Assembly: GCA_004431415.1 (NCBI GenBank)
Contig: QPMI01000270.1
Coordinates: 26,441 to 90,440 of the forward strand
DNA: 64,000 nucleotides
Source of the DNA: Cyanophora paradoxa
Taxonomy: Eukaryota; Glaucocystophyceae; Cyanophorales; Cyanophoraceae
Direction of reading: 5' to 3'
The notes below the pieces were generated by a model. That model had not been told where the DNA came from. It ran no database searches and was given only the letters and a program-made list of their open reading frames with translations. Within the stretch, counting starts at the first letter, position 1; each line of letters opens with the position of its first letter. Both the position numbers and the translations under genes were made by a program. Below are positions 54,190-64,000 of this stretch, piece by piece.

Positions 54190-54966
54190 GGCGCTCTCAA
54201 ATAGCAGCGTCTGATCGCGCTCTCGTGCCTCTTGCGACGACCGCAGGCCTGCGGCGAGTGAAGAGTGGAGGACTTTTGGCCGATACGTTTTTCCTGGTAC
54301 GTCTTCAGCTTGATCTGCACAGAGCGGGGCTCCGAGGCTCGGCAGCGGCCAGCTGCAGTGGGCTAACAACGCTTATGGTACGCTAGTACCCCCACGGAAG
54401 ATGAAACGTACCCCCATCGATGTCCCCTTGACTCCCCGCGGCCGGCCCTAGGCCTCGAGCTTCCGAAGTTCGGACTCAGTGACTCCCCTAATTCCCTTCG
54501 AATCTGATGATACCTAGGCGCGGCGCGGCGCAGACGTGGAGCTAGCTATAGATCACTGAGTCAACAAAAGAGGGAGCTCGCCGAGTCGGCCGCGGGCCAA
54601 CTGATCATGATCATGAGGCCCTCATGATCAGGGCGTTGAGCAGCTGTATACATGGAGGGAGCCCAATCATGATCAGGCGGGCTGGCTGGCACTGCTACGC
54701 CGTGGCAAGATTCCAGCACATACTTCGATAACTAGCCATACTATGATAGCTACTGTGTGTGAAGCAGGTTTCGCTGAGTCAATGGTCCAGCTGAATTGCG
54801 AGCAATAACCAAGCCAGAAGAGATCCGGAGCCACAGTTGCTGAGCCGGTTGGATCGGAGATCTCTAGATGTACGTGGCTCAGTGGAGACTGGGCGTAGAT
54901 CCAAGTGAACACTGCTAGTCGGTAGCTGATATCGCGTGCACGTGTCACGTCAAATTGTCATCCAAC
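54190..54966. other. region between TTLL start and mL45 stop, no gene seen
   Basis: Both neighbours are on the minus strand, so this holds the TTLL promoter and the mL45 3' end. Open frames upstream of 54189 have no features. A perfect 10-bp inverted repeat lies at 54608-54630. Confidence 0.45.
54608..54630. repeat. perfect 10-bp inverted repeat with 3-nt loop
   Basis: TGATCATGAG, GCC, CTCATGATCA. Part of a family of GATCATGA words found in several intergenic gaps of this window. Confidence 0.7.
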
Positions 54967-56023
54967 TCACTTCTCCTTCTCCACAGTGCAGACGCGCCAC
55001 CTAGCATCGAGTGCGAAGTTCGACTTTTCGAAGACGACTTTGTCAGTGACGGTCTCTGTGTCACTGCTGATAAGCTTCTCCCCCTGATACACATCCAGCT
55101 TCTGCTTGGATGTGATCATCGCTGTCACCTAAGCCAGCCCAGGGCCCGGGACCACGGTTATTCGGCGATATCAGGCAAAGGAAACAAGGTGCACCTGGAA
55201 GTACATCTTCGATGGCTCCACAGGATTAATGCTGGTGTACCGCATCTGTGCTCACATGTAAGAACACCTTCACGAGGCCACCGTGAGTAACGGATCTGAC
55301 CTTCTTAAGCTTGAAAGACTCCACTGTGCACGAGAATGCGGTCCGGATATTGTTGCCCTTGTGCCTCAATTTCGACAGAAGCCCCTGAGCTTGATGCATG
55401 AGCCACGCCCGGCCACGAAAAAGGTCGTAGTGGCCGGAGGATCACGCACGGATGCGAAAGTCGGGGTGGCGTATTGATGCATCTCATCGAGGTCGAACCT
55501 GCCCTTGGCAAACAGTTCGTTCATCTTGGCGAAGGCGGCGGAGCATTCAGTTTTCACAGCGGCGGCAGAGTATTGCGGTAACATGGTGTACATTGCGTAG
55601 CTGTGCGAAAGAGTGAGCGTCACGGGTGTATAGCTAGCGCGTGCGTACCGCCCGCGCAGGTTGTTGAAGACGGCCTTGGCTTGCCGCTTCACTGTGTCAG
55701 CGAGGGGCTCGCCGGGGGCCGGTGTGACGTCCGGATCGAGCACTAGACCCAAATCCTTCGCGCTCAAGAAGTAAAAAGCGAGCGCTCGCACGCGCGGGCG
55801 GCGAAGCGGGGCGCACCGAAAGCGCGACGACTTTCCGTGATTTCGAAGCCTGCTGTTGCTGCTGTATCATGCTCTGAACCCGCGCGTACTTCGATCCGCC
55901 GGCGCTCAGCGAGCGGCTCAGCGGCGTGCTCCATCCGGCCGGGATCGCCAGCGACGGCCGTACGCATAGCGCGCCTCCCGCATGGCACGCTCGGGCGCTC
56001 CGCAGCGCTAGCGACGTCGCCAT
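54967..56023 (-). CDS. mitochondrial ribosomal protein mL45 / Tim44-like domain protein
   Basis: It begins with a mitochondrial targeting leader rich in Arg, Ala, Ser (MATSLALRSARACHAGG, from ATG 56023), then KYARVQSMIQQQQQASKSRK. The core has YTPVTLTLSHSYAMYTML-type residues in part, ECSAAFAKMNELFAKGRFDLDEMHQYATP (about 55540-55480), FKLKKVRSVTHGGLVKVF, MYFQVHLVSFA and VTAMITSKQKLDVYQGEKL (about 55120-55060). It ends VVFEKSN...WRVCTVEKEK, the typical last strand of the mL45/Tim44 fold (VFEK-x-WR). mL45 sits at the exit of the mitochondrial ribosome and helps dock it to the inner membrane; in yeast the related Mba1 does this. Family assignment by pattern; a Tim44-type import protein is the alternative. 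It is head to head with IFT43. Confidence 0.7.
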
Positions 56024-56186
56024 AGAAGACCGCAGCGATTGGCGTACCCGTTTTCGGGCGGTTTAAGAGCGGGTCTGAGCGGCTCACGCCTACTGCGGCT
56101 CTCCAGCACCAGCGCAGGCGATTGATACCACTGACGGGCCACGTTTCGACCGTCGGCTAAGTCCCAGAAGCTATTTCCCCAGCAGC
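56024..56186. promoter_or_regulatory. shared divergent promoter region (mL45 / IFT43)
   Basis: Only 163 bp lie between the two start codons, so both genes must share regulatory DNA. No TATA box. Confidence 0.5.
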
Positions 56187-57067
56187 ATGTTCGAGGAGGG
56201 AGGCAGCGAGTTTGACGGCGCGTTTGCGAAGAAAGACGCTCCGCGCGCCGGGCGCAGGCGGCGACCGGCTGCGGATGAGCCGCCTGCTGAGGAGACCTCT
56301 GCCGCTGGAACAGGAGCTGGGACTGCTGATGCGCCGGCGCCATCCCCAGCGGCCGGCCCTCCCAAGAAATCCGGCTGGGGCGATGACATCGGTGGAGCGG
56401 AGGGTGGCGCACCAGCCGATGGCCCGACCCCTTCCGTGGCAGCAAAGCCTGGTCGCAGGCGTGCGGGAGCTACCGAAAGCGTCTTGGCCTCAGCGTCTGA
56501 GTTCGCTGCCCAGGCCGATGAGAAGTCCGCGCCCTTCCCTTGTTTCACACTGCCTGCACTCAATACTTCCTGCAGGCCAGCCCCTTCGCGCAACCGTCAC
56601 AACATTGACGACGATGGCGCGCTCTTTACATGCGATTTGTGCGGGCAGCGCGCCGGCTGTCTGCTCACAAAGCGGCGCAGGTGGAGACATCCCTGTAATT
56701 CCGGACCTCGAGGAGGAGGTCGAGGAGGATATCACGCGCCAGGTGGCGGCGGCGCCTCGTGTACGAAACAACCGTGTTCAGGCTCTCAAGGAGCTCGATA
56801 GCGAGATCAAATTCTCGCTCCCAACGACGGGGGTTCGCCGCGGGCCCATCCTCACACTGACAGCTTGCTCACGTGCATGCGCAGGACGCGAACATCGACC
56901 TCAGCATCCTAACTTCGACTCTGTCGCCCCAGGACCAAGTCGTTGAGGACGAGGGCCCGTGGGAGTTCGACCTGCTGCTCTCCGAGGTCGCCCAGGAGCT
57001 CCAGGCAGAAGAGGACAAGAAGGAGGAGGGGTTGCAACCCGAGGAGGATAAGAGGAAGGAACCTTAG
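56187..57067 (+). CDS. IFT43: intraflagellar transport protein IFT43
   Basis: IFT43 is a small subunit of the IFT-A complex, which works in retrograde transport and membrane-protein entry in flagella. Starts at ATG 56187 (MFEEGGSEFDGAFAKKD). The N-terminal half is Pro- and Ala-rich with a KSGWGDDI motif. The conserved core is GDIPVIPDLEEEVEEDITRQVA (about 56684-56750), VRNNRVQALKELDSEI, and after an intron ANIDLSILTSTLSP followed by WEFDLLLSEVAQEL (about 56890-57000). It ends with a Lys/Glu-rich tail at 57065-57067. The GDIPVIPDLE block and the LxxLTxxLxP plus W-(D/E)-x-D-x-LxxEV ending are diagnostic. At about 210 residues it has normal length. Confidence 0.9.
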
Positions 57068-57702
57068 GCCCGATTTCACGCATTTTACACGGCATGAGTG
57101 TCGCGAATTCAGCGATTTCGCCGAAGTATCCATGGTAGAGTATCCACCCAATTGAAAGCAGCTGCCTCCGGGGGCCCCTGAGCCCACACGGCACCTAGAC
57201 ATTCACGAAATTCAGGCCCTCTGCTTTGATCATCATCTTGGCATGGCTTGACTAAGTTACTCACTGCTAGCTTTCATGATCACGTGCCGCATCGCGCATT
57301 CGCATAGTGCCAGGGGGGGGGTGTGCATGTAGGTACGGCGCATCTAATCATTGAGTCATGAAGCGCTCTGCCAGGCTGGATTACGTAGTGTTGTCACAGT
57401 GGCGACTCGGCGAACGTGCGCATATCGTAGTACGCGCACGTGCATAACTTACTATCGCCGTGACGCGTGCAAGTACAAGTCGCCTGAATTCCGCTATGCA
57501 ATTGAAACTTCATACAGAGTATCTGGTTCGTTCGAGCTCTACCATAATCTCACGTTCGATGCTGTCCGACAGAAGCAGGGTCGAAGACAGCAGGCAAAAA
57601 TACAGGAGGGAAAAGAGGGTAGGAGAAGCAGGAAGGGGTGGAGGGCTTTACACGTTTACACGGCGAAGGGGAGTGCGGGAGGAAGGTGAAAAGGGGACGG
57701 GC
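57068..57702. other. region between convergent 3' ends (IFT43 / SHMT), no gene seen
   Basis: A 635-bp stretch of lower GC. It holds open frames without features and an ATAGT/ACGTGC-rich part at 57410-57450. No RNA gene was recognised. Confidence 0.4.
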
Positions 57703-59895
57703 TTAATCGCGGTACTGCGGGCGCCGCGTCAGGGGAGACACGGTGGGCGGGGCATGCGGGCGGGGGCACCTTCATGGAGGAGACGTCGAACCCGGGCATG
57801 TCGAAGGACTTGGCGAAGGCCTCGACCTCGGAGCGGAGCGCGGCGACGTCCGCGTCGGTCTTGAGCGCGTCGACGAAGTCCTTGAGGGGCTTGCCCGTGC
57901 GCTCCTGGATCTTGACGGCGATCTTCAGGCCGCGGTCAAGGAACTCGGCCACCTTCTGGAAGTCCGCCTCCTTCAGGCCGCGCGTCGTCAGCGCCGGGGT
58001 GCCCAGCCGCACGCCGCCCTGCGCCGTCGTCAGCGCCGCGCCTCGGTGAGACGGGGGCGGCGGGCGCACGGGAGCGATGGCGTTGGTGTCGCCGTAGACA
58101 GAGTTCTTGTTGGCGGTGATCGAGACGGCGTCGCACAGCTTCTCGTACTTGGAGCCGGTGATGCCCTGCGCCGCCTGCTCAGGCAGCCGCCGGGAGCGGG
58201 GCTCAGGGGGAGGCCGCACGTGGGGGCGCAGGTCCCAGAGGATGAGGTGGTTGTCAGTGCCGCCGGTCACGAGGCTGTGGCCCTTGGAGACGAGGGCGTT
58301 GGCGAGCGCCGATGCGTTCTTCTTGACTTGCTGGATGTAGGTCTTGAACTCGGCGGTGTCGACCTCCTTCAACTGCACAGCGAGCGCTGCGATGGCGTTG
58401 TTGTGCGGGCCGCCCTGAAGCGACGGGAAGACGGCGAAGTTGACCTGGCAGGGTGCGTTAGCTGCAGACGCAGCGCTGCGCGTGCGAGGAGGCCGGCGGA
58501 CCTGCTCCTCGTACTGCTTGCGGAAGAAGATCATGCCGGCGCGGGGGCCGCGGAGAGACTTGTGAGTGGTGGTGGTGACGAGGTCGCAGTACTCGAACGG
58601 GTTGTTGTGCTCCTTAGTGGCGACAAGACCGGAGATGTGGGCCATATCCATCAGAAGGTACGCGCCAGTCTTGTCCGCGATCTCACGCAGGCGCTTGTAG
58701 TCCCAGTCGCGAGGATAGGCAGAGCCACCCGCGATGATGAGCTTGGGCCGGAAGAGCATCGCCTGCTGCTCGAGCTTGTCATAGTCAAGGTAGCCAGTGT
58801 CCTGTGCGAGAAAAATCAGGGACGGGTGCAAGCGACGCGAAGGAACAAGCAAACCACGCACGAAGTTCACTTGGTAGGGCAGGGACTCGAAGTAAACGGA
58901 GGTGGCCGAGATCTTCTTCTTGGCGGTGTAGAAGCCATGAGTAAGGCTGAAGTTGCGGGGTCAGGACCGCCGCGCCACGCCCGGGAAAATGGCAAAAGAG
59001 GAGACGCACTGGCCACCCGAGGGCAGGTCCAGACCCATGATGCGGTCATGGGGGTTAAGAAGGGCAGTGTAGGCAGCGAAGTTGGCGGGGGAGCCTGCGG
59101 CGACGGTCGGACACAGCTGGCGATGGGGACGAGCGGGAACCCGAACCGGAGTACGGCTGAACGTTCACGCCCCACTCCTTCGGGTCGAGACCGTACGCCT
59201 TGAGGGCGCGGTCGCGGCAGAGGTTCTCGATCTCATCGACGTACTCAGTGCCACCGTAGTAGCTGGGAGCGCGCCAGCGGGGTCGGCGGCGCATCGTGGA
59301 CGGAGCGCTAACGGCAGGCGTACCGGGAGCCAGGAAGACCCTCAGAGTACTTGTTCGTGAGAACAGAGCCAAGGGCCTCGATGACGGCACGGGAGGTGAA
59401 GTTCTGCGCGCGCCAAACGAATCATTAGCACGCGTACGTGCCGATTCGGGGAAGGCGGAAGCTAGGCTCAGGCAAAAGCAAAGCGAAAAGTCCTACAAAC
59501 CTCGGAGGCAATCATCTCCAGGCCGCGCCACTGGCGGTTCTTCTCGCGCTCGATGAGGTCGAACACCTCGGGGTCGGCATCAGAGAGGGGCGCGTTGCCC
59601 TTCTGCTCGAAGAATGTAAGAACGCGATACAAATGCAGGGCGGTGGTAGGTGACAGGCGGCGCGTGCGCGTACCATCGGGAGCGGGGTGATCTTGTCCGT
59701 CGCGACTGCCGAAACGGAGAACTGGGTGGCCGGGGCGGCCGCCTTCACCACCGACTTCACCGATCCGCCGAGGAAGGTCGCCCGGAGCGCCTTCTTGCCA
59801 TTGAACGAGCTCGCGGTGTGCGAGCACACGGCAGACGACGTTGAAGCGACGTTGCTCGAGGGGAGCGCGACGATGCTCGAGGCGAAAGCCGCCAT
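57703..59895 (-). CDS. serine hydroxymethyltransferase, probably organellar
   Basis: PLP enzyme that interconverts serine and glycine with tetrahydrofolate; central to one-carbon metabolism and photorespiration. Starts at ATG 59895. The first ~70 residues form a transit-like leader (Ala/Ser-rich, with SSFNGKKAL), then [93 protein letters not shown] and [11 protein letters not shown]. The PLP lysine lies in [17 protein letters not shown], followed by [41 protein letters not shown] and [15 protein letters not shown]. It ends SSMKYRD at TAA 57705-57703. About nine introns, all GT-AG. All active-site motifs are intact. The leader looks more plastid- than ER-type. Confidence 0.96.
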
Positions 59896-59957
59896 TTCTA
59901 CACTTTAGCCTACGTTGAACTGAAGTGGCTTCGGCGTTCGGCGCTCGACTTGACCCG

Positions 59958-59967
59958 CCTATATAAT
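59958..59967 (-). promoter_or_regulatory. possible TATA element of the SHMT gene
   Basis: Minus-strand ATTATATAGG, about 65 bp upstream of the SHMT start codon. It is one of few TATA-like words in the window at a suitable place. Confidence 0.35.
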
Positions 59968-60150
59968 GAGGGGGGGTAGGCGGTTCGAGACTTCATTCGC
60001 CCCTCATCGGTTCATCATCATGGCATCAGTAAGCGCGCCACCGGTACGCGCGCAAACATTCTTGTCCAATTGTCGAAGTACACCAGTACGTATACCAGTA
60101 CTGTACACATCGGCGGGACCGCGCGAGCGGGCGCCCATCTAGATGTGTGG

Positions 60151-63100
60151 CTACAGGGCCGAGGTCTGCCGGCTGCCGCTGGGCCCGGGGCCGCCCACCC
60201 CCTGCGGGCCGGGCGGCTGCCCGTGCCCCTGCCCATGCGCGTGCTGGTAGTGGAAGGAGGAGGAGCGGGAGCGGTAGGCGGGGGTCGACGGCGCGGGCCG
60301 CAGGAGGCGGAGGGATCCGGAGGCAGTGCCGCCCTCGGCGGCGTGCTCGTCAGAAGCCCCCTCGCCGTTGCCCTCGCCCTCGGCGCGCTGGCGGGGCCGG
60401 GAGCGGGAGCGGGAGCGGGGGCGGGGCCGGGGTGCGGGGGCCGAGGGGTCGGGGCGGGCGGGGGCCTCGGGGTCGTCGTCGAGGAGGCCCTCGACGTGGC
60501 GGCGCCAGGTGAGCGAGTGCGGCAGCCGGGCCGTCCCCGCCGCCCCGCTCCCCCGGTGCGCCGCGAGGAGCTCCCGCAGCGGCTCCAGCGGCCCCGCGTA
60601 GATGCGCGTCACCTGCTCCGCCACCAGCGTCTGCGCGTACGTCGCCGCCTCCTGCGCCGCCCCCCCCGCCGCTCGGGCGCGGCGCGGCAGGGCGGGCGGG
60701 GGCGGCGGGACGGGCAGGGCGGACGGCGGGGAGGAGCGGCCGGGTGCGGGGCGAGGGCGTCCTCCCAGTACGAGTCGCCGGGCGCAGGAGCTCTGCGGCG
60801 ATGCGGGGCAGGCGCGCCCCGGGGAGCGCCTCCTGCTGCCGCACGGCCCCCTCCGCCACGATCAGCACCTCCGCGCACTCGTGGCACTGCGAGCGGATCT
60901 CCAGCCCCGCCTCGAAGCGCTGCGCGGCGAGAGGGTGAGCGGGGCGGCGGCCGGGGCCGGAGGCCGGGGCGAGGGCCGAGGCGGGCGGGCCTCCTCGCGG
61001 AAGAGCTGGGCGGCGCGGGCGACGGCGGCCGGCGGGAGGCGCGGAAGGCCGCCACGCCCCGCAGCAGGCCCGCCACCTCCCCCGCCCCGCGCTCCGCGCG
61101 CCCCGCCCCCCGGCCCCGCGGGCTGTGCGACCGGCTCCTCGTCGATGCGGCCCCCGGGGGCGGTCGGCGCGGAAGGGGCCCGGGCGGCGCGCGGGAGCGA
61201 ACGGCGGGGAGGGGGGCGGGAGGCGAGGGCGGGCGGCGCGGGGCGGCCCTCCTCGACGTCGGCGAAGGTGACGGAAAGGGAGGGGAGCAGCCGCGGCGAC
61301 GTCTCCGCGGGCCCTGCGGCGGGCTCCCCCGCCCGCCCGCTGCCCCGCGTGAAGGTCCGCCGCAGCCGCTGCTCCGCGGCGGGGCTGGGCCGCTGCGGGC
61401 CACCAGGGTGGCCCTCCGAGGCCGCGCCGGCCTCGCCATCCTCCCCCTCGGGCTTGGCCGCCTCCGCCTCCTCGGCGAGCGGGTGCGGGAGACTCGCCGG
61501 AGCAGCCGCGGGGGCCGCCGGGCTCGCCGGGACTCCTGGGGCGCCGGGGGCGAGGGAGCCGGAGCGGATGAGGGGGTGCGCCACGCGCAGGATGGTGCTC
61601 GAGATGCGGCCCCCGATGCCCGACCCCGGCTCGAGCTCGAGGGGTGAGGAGCCCTGCGCGGCGTCGCCGGCGGCGGCGGCGGCGGGGGGGGCGGGCGGGA
61701 CGCACGGCCGAGTCCTCGTTGGGGGAATCTTCGCGGTCGCTCTCCGCCCCGCTCCCCTCGCTTCCGCTCCCGCCCTCCGCCTCCTCCCCGCCGTTCTCCA
61801 CCGAGGCCGCCGAGGAGGAGATCGGCGTGCTCCCGGGCTCGCTCGATGCCGTCCGGCTGCTCCCCGCCACCGCCTCCACGCTCCGGCCCCGCCGCGCCCG
61901 GCCCCGCCGCGCCCGGCCCCGCCGCGACTGCAGCACCTCCAGGCCCCGCCGCCGCGCCTCCTGCGCCGCCGACGCCTCTCGCAGCTTCTCCCGCACCCGT
62001 GACGGCGTGTCTGCCGCCGGCCGCCTCAGCAGTGGCGGGGCGTGGCGGGGCGGGGCGTTGCTGCACCGGCGACGACGACGCGGCCGGCGTCGAGGACGAC
62101 GATCTGGTCGGCCCCGCGCATGTACGCCTCGCAGCGGTGCCCGACCTGCGGGGCAGCTTGGGCGGGGCGGCTCGGGCGGGGCGGGGCGGGCGGCGGGGCG
62201 GACCTGGAGGACGGTGATGCCGCGGGCGGTGAGGGCCGGCATGAGGGCGGCGCCGGCCTCCCCCGAGAGCTCCACGTCCTCGAAGACCAGCACCCGCGCC
62301 TTCCGCACCAGCGCCCGCGCTGCCCCGCCCCGTCGGCCCCCGCGAGCCCGGCCGCGCGCGGGCGGCGGCACCAAGGGCGATGGTGAGGCGGGTCGGCGCG
62401 TTGGCGTGCTTGCGCTCCAGCACGTCCCGCACGTCCAGGTCCGCCCGCTTGCCCCGCGCCCTGCCCCAGCATCAGCCCCGCACGCGGCGCCGCGCCGCGC
62501 TGCAGCGGGGCCGGCACCCCGAGGCCGGCTCGCCGACGCCGGCGGCGGCGCCGAGGAGCTCCGTGGCCTCCCGCAGCGCCTCCGCCGTCTGCGGCCCGTC
62601 GGCGGGGCCGGCTGCAGGGGGCGGCGGGTGGGGCGCGCCTGCTGCAGGGAGAAGGGCTCGAAGAGGGCGATGTTGTCCGCGACCGTCGCCCGGAAGATGT
62701 GCGCCTCCTGCCGTCCAGGCCTCGGCGCCGGCCCCGCGGGGCACGCGCACGGCGGGCGGCACCTGGGAGACGACGCAGACGTGCCGCTTCCACGCCTCCC
62801 GCGTGTACGACGAGACCGGCGCCAGCTGCCCTCCGGCCGCCTCCGGCAGCCGCCCGCGGCCGCCGCCGGGGGCCGGCAGGACGGCGGCGGGGAGCGGGAG
62901 GCTCTTGCCGGGGAGGAGCGGGGCGCTCCCGTAGAGGAAGAGGGAGTGTGCGGGGAGGGGCCAGGGGATAGCGGGGTCGGCGGTGAGGAGCGCGGCGAGC
63001 GTGCGCTTGCCGTTCTCGGGGGGCCCCACGAGGCACGTCCAGGAGCGGGCGGCAATGCGGAGGGAGACGTCGCGCAGGCCCGCCTCCCCGGCCGTGCGCT

Positions 63101-64000
63101 GCGCCAGCACCAGCGAGGCCCCGCCCGCCCCGGCCCCCGCCACCGTCACCCCGCTCAGCACGATGTCCTGCGCCACCGCCGGCGCCGCCCCCCGCGCCCC
63201 CGCCACCACCGCATCGACCGGCTTGAGCGCTGCGCGGGGGCTGGCGGGGGCGGGCGGGGCGGGGCGGGGGCGGGGGCGGGTGCGGACGGGTCTCGCCGAG
63301 GAGGCGGTCGATGCGGTCCATGCCGCCGAGGCCCTGGACGAGGTCGGGGACGACGCGGATGGTGTCCTTGAGGGCGGCCCCCAGGGAGATGGCGCAGGAG
63401 ACGAGCCCGATGAGGTCCGCCAGCAGCACGCGCCCGTGCAGCACCAGCACCCCGCCCCCGATCAGCACCGCGAACTGCGCCCCGCTCGTCCCCGCCGCCA
63501 GCGCGCGGGCGCGGGGCAGGGCGGGGCGGGGCGGGGCGGGGCGGACGGAGACGGTCTGGTTGAGGATGCCGAAGGCCTCGAGGTACATCCCCGCGTTGAA
63601 GTTCTGCTCCTCCACCTCGTTCCCCACCTCGACCGCCGCCACCCGGAACTGCGCGCCCGTTGCAGCGCCCCCCGGGGCGGCGGACGCGGGGCGGGCGGGG
63701 CGGGCCTTGTTGGCGCAGGTGCGCTCGACGCCGAAGTCGCGGACGACGCGGAAGCCCTCGAAGCTCTCCTGCGCCGGTCTCGGGGCCCGGCGGGCGGCCC
63801 GCGCGGCGCGGCGCACGCGGGCGAAGGCGGCGGCGTCGACGGCCGCTGTCAGGCGGCGCGAGTTCGCCTCGAGGGCCTTGGACTTGAAGGCCAGCGGCGC
63901 GTTCACGTTCACGAGCTGCAGCAGGCAGACGACGAGGGCGACTCTGCGGGGCGGCGAGGTGCGGCAGGTCGGGCGGAGGGGGGGGGGGGGGGGGGGGGGG
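60151..64000 (-). CDS. ABC half-transporter (ABCB-like) with degenerate ATP site, 5' end outside window
   Basis: The visible membrane part includes LADLIGLVSCAISLGAALKDTIRVVPDLVQ followed by GGMDRIDRLL (about 63420-63300), the usual end of an ABC exporter membrane domain. The ATPase follows: LRDVSLRIAARSWTCLVGPPENGKRTL (about 63080-62990), WKRHVCVVSQ (about 62800), AHIFRATVADNIALFEPFS (about 62700-62645), RLTIAL (about 62390), RKARVLVFEDVELSGEAG (about 62310-62255) and GHRCEAYMRGADQIVVLDAGRVV (about 62140-62070). Walker A is altered (Glu and Arg in place of Gly and Ser/Thr), the LSGGQ signature is not recognisable, while Walker B and the H-loop His remain. A long Arg/Ser/Pro-rich tail ends at TAG 60153-60151. 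It may work only as the non-catalytic partner of a heterodimer. Confidence 0.65.
63978..64000. repeat. G run at the window end, at least 23 nt
   Basis: The run continues to the last base, so its full length is unknown. It lies within or next to an intron of the ABC transporter gene. Confidence 0.7.

Noticed and set aside
59896-60150. A short separate gene between the SHMT and ABC transporter genes
   Set aside because: The 255 bp hold only promoter-like DNA with a TATA-like word; open frames there have no features.
1-64000. tRNA, rRNA, riboswitch or bacterial operon signals
   Set aside because: No cloverleaf with conserved A and B boxes, no rRNA sequence, and no Shine-Dalgarno-spaced polycistronic genes were found; the gene structure is plainly eukaryotic.

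Overview
This is nuclear DNA of a eukaryote with a very GC-rich, gene-dense, intron-dense genome. The genes alternate strand, are cut by many short introns (about 45-90 nt, ending in CAG, often with CTGAC or CTCAC just upstream) and encode typical eukaryotic machinery. The organism looks like a unicellular flagellated alga. Evidence for a flagellum is IFT43 and a tubulin tyrosine ligase-like enzyme. Evidence for a light-using lifestyle is a LOV photoreceptor domain and a serine hydroxymethyltransferase with a plastid-transit-like leader. The leader looks like a simple primary-plastid transit peptide, which leans towards a green alga, but the lineage cannot be fixed from sequence reading alone. 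All multi-exon models below were assembled by eye from frame continuity and family resemblance. Outer ends are reliable where a stop or start codon is cited; some first exons are uncertain.

Layout. 1-1.7 kb: 3' part of an EF-hand protein (+). 1.9-3.0 kb: LOG-type cytokinin-activating enzyme (-). 3.3-4.3 kb: small unidentified membrane protein (+). 5.5-8.1 kb: a lower-GC mobile element with a gag-like protein and a tyrosine recombinase (-). 8.6-13.7 kb: multi-pass membrane protein with a homogenised Ser/Asp-rich repeat domain (-). 14.1-18.8 kb: probable TAF1C/Rrn6-like Pol I factor (+). 19.1-20.8 kb: mitochondrial carrier (-). 20.9-22.5 kb: F-box/LRR protein (+). 22.6-24.0 kb: TRM7/FTSJ1 tRNA methyltransferase (-). 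24.7-25.6 kb: B12D/MLRQ-like protein (+). 26.5-30.7 kb: a LOV-domain ABCG transporter (+). 31.2-36.5 kb: exocyst EXO84 (+). 37.1-40.6 kb: importin-beta of the TNPO3/IPO13 type (+). 40.9-42.7 kb: membrane protein (-). 42.9-45.3 kb: ELMO-domain protein (+). 45.8-48.1 kb: two-RRM glycine-rich RNA-binding protein (-). 48.3-50.35 kb: tandem four-OB SSB protein (+). 50.6-54.2 kb: TTLL (-). 55.0-56.0 kb: mL45/Tim44-like protein (-). 56.2-57.1 kb: IFT43 (+). 57.7-59.9 kb: SHMT (-). 60.15-64 kb: ABC half-transporter with degenerate nucleotide site, cut by the window end (-).

Most notable points. (1) One reading model joins a complete LOV photosensor, with its flavin-binding cysteine, to a complete ABCG half-transporter: a candidate light-gated exporter. 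(2) GC-AG introns are unusually common; eight are anchored by conserved protein families. (3) One protein carries four bacterial-type SSB OB folds in a row and ends in an SSB-Ct-like tip, so it could be a single-chain version of the SSB tetramer. (4) The gag-recombinase element has no room for a reverse transcriptase. The genes do not form a pathway; they are an ordinary mix of trafficking, ciliary, organellar and RNA functions, several in tight head-to-head pairs sharing promoters of 160-260 bp.
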